NCBI GenBank assembly: GCA_024734495.1
Contig: JALMQS010000089.1
Location: 2,491,445-2,555,444, forward strand
Length of the DNA: 64,000 nt
Reading direction: 5' to 3'
Source of the DNA: Forficula auricularia
Taxonomy: Eukaryota > Arthropoda > Insecta > Dermaptera > Forficulidae
Shown here: positions 1 through 11,450 of the stretch, piece after piece
Layout: the number at the start of each line of letters is the position of its first letter
Numbering within the stretch: position 1 is the stretch's first letter
Position numbers and translations under genes: made by a program
The notes under the pieces: generated by a model
Database searches by the model: none
What the model was told of the DNA's origin: nothing
Seen by the model: only the letters and a program-made list of their open reading frames with translations

Positions 1-406
1 TAAATACTATTCATATTATTGTAATTAATACCTAAATAATCAAACATAATTTTAATGTTATTAGTTAGTAAGTTAATTAGATTTAAAAAATCATCATATT
101 ATTGTAACTAATACCTAAATAATCAAATATAATTTTAATGTTATTAGTTAGTAAGTTAATTATATTTAAAAATCTTAAATTCATAAAGTAAATATTAGAT
201 AAAACAAACAAACCTCTCGTGTTCATTAAATTACCAATTGGCCTAATAAATATATTTAAATTATTTGTATACATTATATTAAATAAATTGTAAATATAAA
301 AATAAATATTAATCAATTAATTAAAAATACTACCTATAATTTTATCCTCACTACCTACCCTCCGCGGACAGGGTGCAGAGGGCTTATCCCCTTGAGGGGC
401 AACGCA
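1..406. repeat. LTR-like repeat, copy A (left end cut by window)
   Basis: This copy matches 5545-5931 over nearly its whole length, ending in the same block that contains TCCTCACTACC, CAGGGTGCAGAGGGCTTATC and GGGGCAACGCA. Similarity stops abruptly at about 406 and 5931, and just inside lies a primer-binding-site-like sequence, so the pair reads as the two LTRs of one element. The copy carries an internal tandem duplication with a period of about 83 bp (12-94 and 95-178), which is also present in copy B. The copies differ by many substitutions and indels, so the insertion is old. The alternative is two copies of an unrelated dispersed repeat. Confidence 0.6.
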
Positions 407-416
407 GGGTCTTACA

Positions 417-440
417 AATGGTGCCGTGTGACCAGGATCG
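417..440 (+). promoter_or_regulatory. primer-binding-site-like sequence after LTR A
   Basis: The sequence TGGTGCCGTG followed by TGACCAGGAT lies about 12 bases inside the end of LTR copy A. TGGTG(A/C)C-type starts at this place are usual for the tRNA primer site of BEL/Pao retroelements, and a similar TTTGGTGACC lies at 6403. The primer tRNA was not identified. Confidence 0.4.
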
Positions 441-767
441 TTGCAACAAGACGATCCTCTTGCGAACCGGGGTGTTAAAATTTTTTTTAGGGGATGAGGA
501 GAACGCTAATAGAAACTTTTCTTAGTCTTGAATTTTTTTTGCTTCTTAATATTTTTATTTTTATTCCAATTTAGGACGTTACTAGAATTACATTTTTTTT
601 GAGGGTCTTAAGTTTTTTTGTTGTTGAAACAGAATAATCGTGCGATAAGAATTTTCTAAAACAGTACTCACTTATTAATTTCTTTTTTCTTTTATTTTAT
701 TTAAATAAATAAATGTGAAGTTACAGAACCACGAGGAGACGTAATTAATAGGTTATTAACCCATACA

Positions 768-1136
768 GTGGTAGCAGGAGAGAAAAAATACGCAGGTAAT
801 CTTTCAGATCCTCAAATATTGAATGACGCTGAATACCAAATAGACGGGATGTCAGTTAGACCTGCTCCTTTAAACGGGTTTACTACTCTTAACGCTCAAG
901 GTACGATGCATCAATATATTTCAAAAATTGCAAACAACGAGCACCTGTTCATATATGAAAGGCAGTCGAACATATCCTGTGACGGCGGTAGTGATGGAGA
1001 AAGGGCCTCCCAAGATGGCGAGTCTGTTGAACAGCAACAGGGTAGTTCCCAGCAGTCCAGTGACCAGCCCGAGCAACAAGGGACAACGTCCGGGTCAGGC
1101 GACCAGCTCCAAGAGCGTAGTAAAAGTCCCCGTTGA
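768..1136 (+). pseudogene. first ORF of the LTR-bounded unit, family unknown
   Basis: This ORF of about 122 codons starts at a GTG, and the frame stays open for some codons upstream, so the start is not certain. The first about 65 residues look like a normal folded protein with mixed composition. The remainder is a low-complexity tail rich in Q, S, G and E. It lies in DNA much richer in GC than its surroundings. The stop at 1134 is followed by about 300 bases in which short threonine/proline-rich pieces are spread over two frames, so the tail probably once ran on. I do not recognise the family. Position just inside an LTR and primer site suggests a gag-like or captured viral structural protein; this is inference. 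Confidence 0.4.
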
Positions 1137-1461
1137 GCAAAGGTATACTTGCAGCAAAGAATGGAGCAAAGGCCACTTGTGATGTGATAACTGATATTTT
1201 CTTAGGAAATTCAGCTCCTCCGAAGAATCAGAAGACGAGAGTTAAGTCTAGAGCCAAGAAAAGCTGAAAAAGCAAAAGATGTTCCACTCACTAATACCGA
1301 GGGCGAAGTAGAAGGAATTAATACATGTAATCGGGAGAGTAACAGAAAACGCACCCCTTGGGGCCACAACCACTCCTCACGCGGAAAAAGAAAACCACCG
1401 AAGGTCCTACTGGTAGTAACGTGCCAGCTGCTACACCAGATCAAGACCCCCCGGCATCACC

Positions 1462-3067
1462 GTGCCCAAAAGCCTAGGAGTTACTACCCGTTCTGTCACT
1501 GCAGCAAAACGCATGGCTAGACCATCCACCTCAAAAATGGCTCAAGGGAGGGATGCATCACAAACTCCTAATGATACCTTACAGGGGCTTGCAGCGTCAT
1601 TGAGCAATTGCTCAACTACAAGATCTCTGATGGAACGAGTTCGAGACAACCAATCAAATGTCTCCGATGCTGCTGCAGACTTTACCCTCAACCAAACTCC
1701 CAATGACGGGAGATTGGACACCCTATGGTATGCGGTCGAGGCGGCTCGAGATTCGGGCATAGGAACATTGTCCCTTAACTCTGACGTCAGCGCACTCTTA
1801 GCTACTCTGGCAGACCCGAGTCGTATGAATCCAGCAATAAACGCTCGAGGAGCAGATCATATATGTGGCTTTTTAGCAAATGCTGTTAATCTGCGTCTTT
1901 GGGTGCAGGCCTATGCCTTAATCTCTAAACCAGACCTGAGAATCCGGTCAATGAAAGCTGCACTATATGAGCATTTAAGAGAAAGAAGGTTAACAAACCC
2001 CCTAGGTGTTCAATGGGGAGTGCCTGCACGGGCCGCCCCGGTTTCTAATCCTATGACACTAGAACTTTGTAGATAACTGGCAATATAGATATGCTGCCAT
2101 AGACTACCGGTACTAGAAGTAGCTTTATCCACTAACGGTACCTTAAGGATGGAGAATGGTCAAGATTGGAGTTTGTCTGATCCTAACGTCGTCGTAATTA
2201 CCGTCGACCTTGACGTCTCTGACCAACCAGCTGCTCACGCATTATCAATACTAACGAGACTTAATTACCCACTTGCGTGGAAGACCGAGTGGTTTGGGGT
2301 AACTAGTCCAGATGATGACCAAGAATGGGAAATACATCAATTCTTACGTACCTCATCTTTAGTAGACATCCACTCAACTGCTGATAAAATCCTTCTGGTA
2401 AGCACCAACATGAGATACCAGTTACAGATAGGAGGTACTCAGATTAACTTCGTGCACTGTGACAACAGAGATCGCTACGTCCCAATAAGGATACTCGAAG
2501 GAAACGAATTTATTACTGACTGCCTTAATACAGTACTAACAGGAACAAGGAACTTGAGACATTCAATAGTAAAAGGCCATGTAGAATGCTCGTGTGTTTC
2601 CTGTGACTGGATCGAAATAGATAATTTTTTAGCTACGTTGCTAGTCAGATATCCTCCTCAAACAGAGCTTGTGGTTGACGATGAAGTGCTGGGAAGGTAT
2701 TTTAAAGGACCAGGTAGCGCAGATGCTACAGAGTACACGAAATGGTACCATGGAATGACATCCAATAGTCTTGACATGAAGCCAGCACCAAGAATAAGTA
2801 GCTAGGGAACATCCAGTATTCTCATTTGGGGACTGGTCTAATAGTGACGAATTGTGTACGGGCCTAAAGATAGCTACGTATACAGAAATGACTCTGAATG
2901 ATCCAAATGAGATAATAAAAGAGAGAGATATCAGTGGTAGGGACTTTATAGATAGGGCAGACTACCAGCGCAGGGCAACAGAAGAATGGAAACAGGCGCA
3001 AGGACTATCCGATGATTTTGGGGAGGAGAATGGAGTCCAGGAGGCGGAGGTAGGGGGTCGGAATTGA
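1462..3067 (+). pseudogene. long broken ORF, capsid-like by context, family unknown
   Basis: One long coding region can be followed across three pieces: 1462-2076, about 2089-2805, and a third piece from about 2807 to 3067. The breaks are frame changes and stops near 2076-2088 and 2805. Composition is balanced, with no long repeats, no membrane segments and no visible enzyme motif. The second piece holds a small cluster of cysteines (C-S-C-V-S-C) near its residue 150, and the last piece is strongly charged. The total of about 530 codons and the absence of polymerase or protease motifs would fit a capsid or nucleoprotein. No family was recognised, so gag of an unusual retroelement and an endogenised RNA-virus gene both remain open. 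Confidence 0.45.
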
Positions 3068-3118
3068 TGGCTCAGAATAATCCCTGAACAAGGGCATTGT
3101 TCACATCCGAGAAGCTAG

Positions 3119-3448
3119 AAACGACTTCTGAGAGGTCACTGTAGGAGGGAGTGGAGAGGGGAGTCTGCGCCTGAAGGGGAGCTGGTTGCGGCCTTTATCC
3201 GGAGTAGTAGCGGAAGTGCGAAGAGAGAGGATGAGTTCCAGACGAAGAACTCCATGAATACCCAGGAAATGGCTGAAGGAAACACCGGTGATTACCTTGG
3301 CCAGGTCGACTCCCCCGCTGTGACTAGTGGCGGACACCGAGAGAGGGTGTCGACGCCGCCTAGGTCCGGGGAGGTGGGCCGAATGCGGAAAATCGCCGAA
3401 GATCCGAAACTGGGTCCACGATTGCGGGCGCAAGCGGGCGATTGCTAG
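3119..3448 (+). pseudogene. GC-rich hydrophilic ORF, unknown
   Basis: An open frame of about 110 codons runs after the stop at 3116. An internal ATG lies at 3254. The product would be highly charged and disordered, rich in R, E, G and S. It follows the long ORF after about 50 bases and ends just before the base composition falls back to AT-rich. No motif was recognised. It may be a separate small gene or the frameshifted tail of the preceding one. Confidence 0.3.
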
Positions 3449-3539
3449 TGGGGGTGTCTTCTGACATTTCATATTCTTGATAAGATCTATACTCCTTAAT
3501 TACTAATAGAATCCATTTATCTTCTTCTTCTTATGTTGT

Positions 3540-3731
3540 ATGATTATGAAAATGTCTGTTTCAGGATCAATTAAATTAGATATGATTGTTGGAATTAATA
3601 ATTCAGAGGAGAACTTAACCCTAGAATCAGTTAATGCTATCCTTAGTAGGATCCATTATCTAATGAAAGAATTTGAGCGGATGAAGCGATTTATTGATGA
3701 CCAAGAGAGATGCTACCTCAGAGCGAAATAG
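3540..3731 (+). CDS. small ORF, 63 aa, helical, unknown
   Basis: This intact small ORF starts with ATG. A second ATG, four codons in, fits as an alternative start. The product has a hydrophobic N-terminal third and a C-terminal half of about 30 residues with heptad-like spacing of L, I, M and F, which could form a coiled coil. It sits in the same LTR-bounded unit as the longer broken ORFs. The function is unknown. Chance is possible at this length, but its amino-acid composition is more protein-like than that of ORFs elsewhere in the AT-rich DNA. Confidence 0.3.
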   Translation: MIMKMSVSGSIKLDMIVGINNSEENLTLESVNAILSRIHYLMKEFERMKRFIDDQERCYLRAK

Positions 3732-3898
3732 ATGTGACTACTAAAATTGTAGTAGCCAAGTTTTTGAAATTCATATTTGGCACCGCGATTCTGGATGATT
3801 TATGATATTAAAGGTTAAATTACCAATGAGAACAGGTGAATGAATACTATCTTAAGTGGATCTCAAATTACATGTATTCAATTTCAGTAAAGCAATAG

Positions 3899-4320
3899 AA
3901 ACCTGCTTTGTCATTAATGAGATTCTCGCTATTATTCAAACGGCAGCTATCAGGCGATTGGACCGCGTCTGATTTTGCCCAAGAAAGCCTTCTTGCTGGT
4001 ATAATATTAGGTCATTCGGTTACTGGTCTGACTAGAATGGGTGACCTTTAAATATAGAAAATAGCTTTAAGTTTTACTAATGGGACCTACATGATATACA
4101 GTGTAAAAGGTGCAATTAGGTTTGTGGTAGAATGCACTTTGAGATGACAGGTTTATTTAACGTATACCGAGTGCATAACCGGTTGGATTCGAACAACACT
4201 ATAAACAGTCGCATCGTATTGCCACAACTGACGGACTGGCTGGCGGTATTCTCGACCACTAGCTATATACCTTTATCGGACGCGGCGGCATCCGTCGTTG
4301 TTGGGGCCAAGGTCCCATGA
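3899..4320 (+). pseudogene. two further protein-like ORF pieces (3899-4051 and 4132-4320)
   Basis: An open frame of 50 codons (3899-4051) and one of 62 codons (ATG at 4132) follow the small ORF. Both have balanced composition; the second has a C-terminal stretch rich in A, V, S and D. Neither was recognised. With the upstream ORFs they give the unit a several-gene layout without pol, which is unusual for an LTR element. Decay makes exact ends uncertain. Confidence 0.3.
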
Positions 4321-5544
4321 AAAGCGCGATCCAGCGGGCTCATTCTTCTCAAGACCATCGCACTGGTTTCCAAGTTCTCAAGGAAAGTTCAGATCACAAA
4401 CATGCTGTGGAGAATTCTCTGGGGTCTGTCAACATCAATGCAAATTACAAAGGAGGGAAAGGGACTCACAAATGGAAGAACGACAGAGTGGCAGGGCTGC
4501 GAACCTGCTCAATCAATCTCCTTCAGTTGAGTCAACTGGGTCTGGTTTGAACATCATGAAGGAAGAAGGCTTCTGTCTGTGGATTTTAGAAAAGGTATCC
4601 CGTTTCAAAGGCGCTATTCCACTTGCAGAATAGTCCAACAGAAGAAACACTGTAATTGGACGTTCTAAATCTCCAACGAATTTTCAAGAATGCTACAACA
4701 CAGAGCTCGAAATATTTACAAATTCTACAAAAACAGAGATTAACTCTGCTCTGTGAGATGTTCATTCTACTTTGAGTTGAGTTGAATAGATTCTCAGAAA
4801 TCACGTCTAACATTGCATACTTCTATGGGATTGGCTAGCTGGCCTCTTTCTTATCGCAGCGGATGGCATTAGAAAGTGTTGAGTCCCGTTTATTGAATCA
4901 ACTCAGGAACCCAACTTGTGATTCTGTTTGATTTAGTGACTGCAGTTATTCATATGAAGAAGTTTAGTGGATTTGCTTCTGTAGGTAGTTGATCTTTCTG
5001 TTATGCTTCAATCTTTCAAAAAGAAGGAAGTGATGCTATTCATACAAATGGTATCAAAATATATTTAGCTAATAATATGGGCATTTCCATTAAGAGAAGC
5101 CTCAATTAGAGCAAACAGAGTATAGAAGAATGCTGATGAAAGAAATCATGAAGGTAGACCACAAGCACAGTTGGGGATGGGTGACGGATGAAGTAGAGCA
5201 AGTGTGAGTGCCAATGCCCGGAGAACCTGTCAGAGCTGAAGCCAACAGAGGCTGGAGAGATTGATGGAGGAAGCAGTGCTGTGAAATAGATGGGGAATAA
5301 GTAGGGTTATAATAGGGTGGATTTTACACGCTGCAGGAAGAGTATGAAATATTAACAGAGAGATTGAGAAGAGAAGTATCATTAGTAATCAGTTGTAAGC
5401 AGAGGCATGTGAGATAGCTGTAAAGAATAGGCTGGAGAATAAGGTATTTATTTACAATGCGTAGAAAGCATATGCATACGAATCAAAGTATTTGATGGCC
5501 ATCTCATTTTGTAAAGCAGCAATAACATTCATATTAACATGGCA
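4321..5544 (+). other. 3' part of the LTR-bounded unit, no clear gene
   Basis: Overlapping short frames at 4298-4633 and 4317-4550 are open but give no recognisable motif. After 4640 stops are frequent in all frames. No polypurine tract could be picked out before LTR copy B. The region may be eroded pol or untranslated sequence. Confidence 0.3.
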
Positions 5545-5931
5545 GAATTTAATACCCAAATAATCAAACATAATTTTAATGTTATTAGTTAGTAAGTTAA
5601 TTAGATGAAAATCATCATATTATTGTATTATCAACAAATAATCCATAAATAGTAATTTTAATGTTTATTAGTTATAAGTTAATTATATTTCAAAAACTTT
5701 AAATCTTTACAAAGTAAGATAAAAGAAACAAACCCCTGCCCATTAACTATCACTAATTGGCTCAATAATATATTTAATTATTTATACATTATATTGTGTT
5801 TAAATCTTGTAAATATAAAATTATAATATTAACTCAATTAATCTAAAATACTACCTATAATTTTGTCCTCACTACCCACCCTCCGCTGTGACAGGGGTGC
5901 AGAGGGCTTATCCCTCTTGAGGGGCAACGCA
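5545..5931. repeat. LTR-like repeat, copy B
   Basis: Partner of 1-406 in the same orientation, with the same terminal block and the same internal duplication in a more decayed form. Beyond 5931 the sequence differs from that beyond 406, which marks the LTR boundary. It also lies directly upstream of the second BEL-like element. Confidence 0.6.
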
Positions 5932-6587
5932 TGGTGTCTGGCAATGTACTCCTTATCCTCGTTAATAATAATAAGGACAATCTGATAATTTCTAATCATA
6001 ATTTCTATTCATAATTCTATTGAACTTTTCAATTATTTGTCGGATAATTTTGTTTTTGCTTCTATTTATTACTCAAATTAATAAATCTATCTGTTTAAAA
6101 ATCCCATTTTCCCATTCATTCAATTTTTTTTCTTGTTACTTTTTTTATTTATATTTCGACTTTCAGATGTAAGCAAGAACCTTCTTATTAAATTCAATTT
6201 CATACATAATATGGTGATTATTTATTCACATTAAAACTAACATAAAAGTTTAAGTGTGTTGAGCAGCTGTAAAAATTTTGGAGTCACTTCATCATCGCTG
6301 TTATTATTTTTTCCTGCTAGCATATTTTTATTTTTGTTGAACTTTGAATTTTTCTTTCTTTTTTTTTCACCCTGACTATCAGTTGGCTCAACCATTTAAA
6401 TTTTTTGGTGACCCCGACGTGATTCAAACTGCTAACTTGCTTACACTGTATAGTCATCGCCAAACAAAGGGCAAATAATTTTATTGAAATTATCATATAT
6501 TTTTATTTTTACATTATTCTTATTTTATTTTTAGTTGTAATTATATAAATTGTTCTTACTAATTGTATTTACTCATAATCTATCACA
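5932..6587 (+). mobile_element. 5' region of a BEL/Pao element: LTR remnant, primer site, leader
   Basis: AT-rich DNA leads to TTTTTTGGTGACCCCGACGT at 6401-6420, the typical BEL/Pao sequence right after the 5' LTR, where the tRNA primer binds. The LTR would lie in 5932-6400, but no second copy is in the window, so its left edge is not defined. The gag ATG follows at 6588. Confidence 0.55.
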
Positions 6588-8034
6588 ATGCCACCCAAAT
6601 CAGTACTTGAACAAGTTAAAGGGGAGATACAAGCTCTGGGGATAGAAATTGAGTTTCTGCTCCAATACTCCTCTTACAAGGAAAATCCTCAGAAGGCAAC
6701 ACTAGTAGACGTACTAGAACAGGCAGAAAAACTAAAAAGTGACTTATCTAACATTATCAAAAAATCTTCTCAACATTCACAATAGAAGGAGGTGAAAACT
6801 TAAAAGACCAATTGGCAACTCATCATAATTCACTCGTCACCTTTATTGGAGAAGCCAAGATTCTTTTGTCACAAGTAACCCCCTCTAGTACTACACAGGA
6901 AATCAACTCAACCCAACCTACAATGCAACCTACTGTACACTTACCTACTCTAAATTTGCCAAAATTTTCAGGAGATTACGATCAATGGAAATAGTTCCTA
7001 GACTTGTTCACAGCCACCATTGATAAAAATTCTTCACTCACCCAAGCTCAAAAATTATCATACTTGAAAGGAGCTTGTCAGGCGCTGCAGCTCTAGTCAT
7101 ACAGGCTTACTCAATCACCGACGACAATTACTCTATTTGCTTACAACTACTCAAATCTCATTATGATCGCACTCGCGAAATAATATTCTCGTTTATTGAC
7201 AAACTCTTGAATCTACACCCAATTACTCATGTAACGAAAGACACACTTTCTCAGTTTTCGATAGCAGTCACAGACATTACTCATAATCTTCAGACTTTAG
7301 GAATGGACATAAAGGCGTGCAACCCTTTTATCACACGCATCATCATGAAGAAGGTGGATAGCCACTCTTTGGAGAGTTGGCTACACTCACAGTCAGTGGA
7401 TGAAGTCCCTGAGTTTAACACACTACTCAAACACTTAGACGTCAGATCTCAAGCCTTGGAGACACAGGCGAAGGCAACTCACTCTTCTAACAAAACAAAC
7501 CCTCAATCATCATCCAGTTTCTCAAAGAACAAATCGGTCAAGACCTAGACCCTCACCACTACAGATAACTCCTGTCCCATTTGCAACAAACAACCTGTGC
7601 ATCGCTTCATAGATTGTGACAAATTCAAGTCTATGGCACCGATAGAACGTCACAAGAAAATCAGAGGGGTGAAACGTTGTTTTCTTTGCTTCTCACCACT
7701 TCACTTATCAGACAAATGTTCTTTTAAGCCTTGCTTTCTGTGCAAAGGAGCTCATCATCGGATGTTGCACCTTCAACCAACAGACAATGTCACACACAAA
7801 GCTGAACCTTCTAACACAAGTCCCAACACTGCGGGCACAACTCCTCCAGGATAATCAAAAATTACATGTCATGTGTCAAGGTCAGTCGATGATATTGTAC
7901 CTATCTTATCGACCGCCTGTCTCAGCCTCCTATGTGCGGATGGAACTGTTCGTACGGCTCGTTTTCTCATAGACAGTGCGAGCGAAGTTTCGCTTATTTC
8001 TATTCAATCTGCTCACAAAGATAGGCACAAATAA
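6588..8034 (+). pseudogene. gag-pro: BEL/Pao gag and start of protease, broken
   Basis: Gag of BEL/Pao retroelements packages the element RNA. The N-terminal helical part starts at ATG 6588. The piece from 6812 contains LPTLNLPKFSGDYDQWK, the hallmark of the DUF1759 region of BEL gag, followed from 7075 by the rest of that domain. Three zinc knuckles follow: C-P-I-C..H..C near 7575, C-F-L-C..H..C near 7680 and C-F-L-C..HH..H near 7735. In the same frame after a stop comes the aspartic protease start with FLIDSAS near 7963-7980, where the active-site aspartate codon is at 7972. Breaks are a stop at 6783, a frame change and stop near 6992, and in-frame stops at 7546 and 7852. The reading ends at 8032, so the rest of pol is missing. 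It is dead. Confidence 0.85.
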
Positions 8035-8038
8035 AATA

Positions 8039-8092
8039 GTGCTTATCTGCGCAGACTTCAACGCCAAGTCAAGTTACTGGCACTCACTGTAG
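8039..8092 (+). pseudogene. scrap of a LINE apurinic-type endonuclease
   Basis: The frame reads ICADFNAKSSYWHS, matching the conserved (G/A)DFNA(K/H)xxxW block of the endonuclease of non-LTR retrotransposons, which nicks the target DNA. It begins 5 bases after the protease frame of the BEL relic ends and stops at 8090. This is either a LINE inserted into the BEL element or an assembly junction, because the gap begins 100 bases later. Confidence 0.6.
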
Positions 8093-8193
8093 TGCCTGCC
8101 TTGCCTGGTGCGTTTGAGCCTTGAGACACGGCCGCTAGATGACTCAGTCGGATCGTTGTGTCGTTTAGCATGAGTGAAATATTATCACCACGC

Positions 8194-8293
8194 NNNNNNN
8201 NNNNNNNNNNNNNNNNNNNNNNNNNNNNNNNNNNNNNNNNNNNNNNNNNNNNNNNNNNNNNNNNNNNNNNNNNNNNNNNNNNNNNNNNNNNNN
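8194..8293. other. assembly gap, 100 N
   Basis: A run of exactly 100 unknown bases, the usual placeholder for a scaffold gap of unknown size. Joins across it cannot be trusted. Confidence 0.98.
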
Positions 8294-9252
8294 TGTCCTT
8301 TAAAAAAATAGACCTAAAACCTTTGTAAAACGAAAACGAGAGGGTCAAATTAAAAATTATGACTTATTTTTCTCACGGGTTGGGTGCCCATAGGGGGCGC
8401 CGATCCCATAGGCAGCTGCCTAGATTGCCTAATGCCTAATCCGAGACTGCTAGTGGTCAGAAGTAGATTTTGGAACTAATTTCTACACATACTATTTTAG
8501 CGCCAACTGGCGACCAAAATGTAAACAAAATAGGGGTATTTATTAAATGTTGATGTCATTTTTTGTTTACTATTATTGAAAAATATCGGTTTACATTCAT
8601 TTGTAGGAACTGGCATTGATTTGTGGAATAGTCTGTCTGTTACTACTTGGGATTATAGTCCTCTGCCCCTATGATTAAGTAAATTATAAATTTTCTCTAG
8701 TCCTAATGTCCTAGCATTGTGAAAATCTTTATTTAGTTCTCACAACCAGAGATTACCTGAGGTAGAGAGAGGTCATACCATCCTTGTTAAGGTTTTGACC
8801 AGGTTTCCTTAACAACTTATGGGAAATGTCGGGATTGCTAATGCGTCGTTTGCTCCTGGTATCGGGTTTTTGCGAGCAATTATTTAAATTACGTTTTATC
8901 TTTTGATGGAAATCTATGATCGTGTTATTTGTTAAAAAGCATAAATTTCTTTTTTTCTTGTTTGCTAATTGTTAATATCTGGTATTTTATTTGTATTGAT
9001 ATTTTATTAATTTCTGTAGTTAATTTGTATTTATGTTTTGTTGACCTAGCCACCGAGGACTTGTACCTATAAGCAGGTCGAGTAATAAAGATTTATTTAT
9101 TTAAAAATATATATTATGTATTTCCAGGATAAATAAATAAAAACAAAAACAAAACAATATATGTATTTGCCACAATTTCCCCGAAATTATTTGAAAAAAT
9201 AAACACAAGAGAGCGCTACCTTCGGGAGCTTTGCTCCCTCTATGCTTAACGC
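8294..9252. other. no gene; transposon-end-like and LINE-tail-like sequence
   Basis: GC-rich block 8375-8460 (GGGGGCGCCGATCCCATAGG and similar) resembles ends of hAT-type elements, but no partner end or target duplication was found. Near 9040-9110 the sequence CCACCGAGGACTTGTACC leading to AATAAAG and T/A-rich simple sequence looks like the 3' tail of a non-LTR element. No ORF is supported. Confidence 0.35.
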
Positions 9253-9260
9253 ACGATCAC

Positions 9261-9355
9261 CGATGGATGAACCGCGACCTAATATGCTGTACACCTACTT
9301 CCACTTGTACTTCCAAAGAGGTGTACACCTACTTCCAATCGCGGATCACCTCTCG
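9261..9355. mobile_element. small hAT element, 95 bp, family M
   Basis: The ends are imperfect inverted repeats (left CGATGGATGAACCGCGA; right end reverse complement CGAGAGGTGATCCGCGA). Flanks are ACGATCAC and ACGATCCC, a 7/8-matching 8-bp target duplication, as expected for hAT transposition. The interior carries GTACACCTACTTCCA motifs. Related copies lie at 18998-19154 and 53604-53822. It has no coding capacity and must have been moved in trans. Confidence 0.75.
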
Positions 9356-9363
9356 ACGATCCC

Positions 9364-10270
9364 TATACGTCTCTTGAACAAGATGGCTAAGACCCTCATG
9401 TATAACTCAATTTTTTCTGAAAGTGCCAATAACTCTGCAATTTACGCTCTATATAAACAATAATTTGATTTAGAATTGAAACAAAATTATTCGATTTAAA
9501 TTATTCATGTAGGGCCCGTATGTTCAATGGATAAAGTGAACATCGTTTGATAATATCAGAATTTTGTGTCCTTAATTTTGCCTCTTGTAATTTAATCTTA
9601 CGGATATTTGAGTAATTCCATTTGAATCAATTGAATAACTACAGAATTCTTCTTGGTTTCAAATCCAATTATCCGACTGTAGTCAGTCATAGAGTCGTAG
9701 ATCTAGCCGATTTATTGGCTTGGAAAATTCGGGCTTGGACTTGAAGGATGGTGGGGGTGGGTCGGTTCAGGTAAGCATCCCTTTGCAGCATGCCTCAGTG
9801 CCTATGAGCAACTGTATCCACCCACCCACCCCCGAAACGCCACCCCTCTGCCTCTTCGACATTTCAATCAACTTGTCTGTCTGGCTGTATTTATTCCCAA
9901 AAGCCAGGCTCACCCTCCTTTTGCTGGTGCCGTTTTCAATTAGCATTCTATATCCCTGGGCATAAATAAATCCACTAGTCAACGAAAATCGTTTCGAGAT
10001 TTATGGAGATCAAGAAAGGCGAGGGAAATTATCAAGGATTCGGTCAAATGACTAGTTTCATTATTCAAATTAGTATATCAAGAAAGGGTGGCGATTTTCA
10101 CCAGCAATACAAGATTTCAAATACTTACCATGAATTCAATAAGACACAATTCTCAGGAATCAGAATTTATTTATCTAAAATTATATATTGAAATAGTGTC
10201 TTGTTTGTTTTTTTGTATAAAATAAATACAAATTCAATTGAATTAATTATAAAGGGTCCAAAAGATTCAT
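9364..10270. other. no supported gene
   Basis: Mostly unique AT-rich sequence. A more GC-rich stretch (9720-9970) contains short homopyrimidine and homopurine runs and gives open frames on both strands, but with no motif or splice pattern. A tRNA-like stretch at 9511-9545 was examined and not accepted. Confidence 0.3.
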
Positions 10271-10273
10271 TTA

Positions 10274-10400
10274 CCAGCTGCGAAGCCCGCCTTCGGCTAT
10301 AAACATCTATGCATAGCAGTGTTTTTCATCCTTTAGGTCGCAATCCCTGGGGGTAGCGAAGCCTCTTAAAGAGTTCGCGAAACTTCAGTAAAAAGAAAAA
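10274..10400 (-). mobile_element. Helitron-like 3' end, remnant
   Basis: On the minus strand the sequence shows a hairpin GCCGAAGGCGGGC shortly before a CTGG terminus that is followed by T, which is the 3' layout of Helitrons. A matching TC 5' end was not found, so the other edge given here is nominal. Confidence 0.35.
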
Positions 10401-10734
10401 AAAACAAAGTTTAAACTCTATATTTTTAACAAAATGTTAATTAAAGGACATTTGTAGGTTAACACAAATGAAGAAGTGTGATCCGTATACATAATTATAT
10501 ATTTTTTTATTAATATATATCATGATTTATAAAAATAAATAATAAATGAATACTTTTTACTATTTTTATCTGTTTTTTACTATAAAAAAAATGAAAAATT
10601 ATATACACAGTCACGAGCCGGGCCTCCCAAACAACAGGGGGTTAGGGGGTCGCCTTGTGTAAAAGATTGAAAAACAATGAACTATAATAATGAAAATAAA
10701 AAATTATTTATTGATTGTATTAAATATATTCCAA

Positions 10735-11205
10735 AATACAAATATTTAATCTTAAAAACATATACATATTTCAAACACAAAAGTTTCGTTAGAAATTCTC
10801 CTTTTATCAATGGAAATTTTTCAAAAAAGTTCCTTTCTCTAAGGATTAGAAAGCAACCCTAAGAAATTAATTATTTTGATATAGACAATAATTATACGAA
10901 TTGTCTTTGTGACCAAATTACCTTTATTCAAATAAAAAATATAAATATTTATGAAAAATTATTTTTCGCTAAAATTTTTTATAAACTTTCGGAAAAACAA
11001 TCCATATCTGTCCTTTTATTAATGGAATTTTGTTATTTAAAATGTCAATCATTTCTAAAATTAATCTTATGAAAAAATATTTCATTTTTTTTCGTTTTTT
11101 GAAAAATTTCCATTGATAAAGGGAGAATTTCTACCGAAATGCTGGGTTTGAAATATACGTTTTTAAGATTTTTCTATAAAATATTTGTATTTTGTTTTAA
11201 TATAA
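10735..11205. repeat. foldback repeat with ATTGATAAA-stem-GAAAC motifs
   Basis: The segment about 10735-10835 is repeated in inverted orientation at about 11105-11205. Both arms contain TTTCCATTGATAAA, a short stem rich in GGAGAA/TTCTC, then CGAAA. This is a diverged form of the hammerhead-like motif seen elsewhere in the window. The same motif recurs near 30900 (minus) and 32125 (plus). Confidence 0.5.
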
Positions 11206-11450
11206 TATATGTTTGTATTACTTGTAAAATTTTTAACTTAAAAATTAAAACAGTTAAATAATTTAATATGATATACATATTTTACTAATATTATTTTTAA
11301 TTTAATGTTATATGTATTACAAAGCCCGATTTGGTTGGGCATCTTGCAGCTTGCTTATTAGCAATTTCAAATCAAATTTCAAATATTTTCTTAACAGCTA
11401 TGTTGTTTTTTTTTATTTTAGAAAAATTTAATTTGAGAACATGTTTTTTT

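Noticed and set aside
9511..9545. tRNA-Arg-like start (GGGCCCGTATGTTCAATGG)
   Set aside because: No B-box or acceptor partner at the right distance, and no cloverleaf can be drawn.
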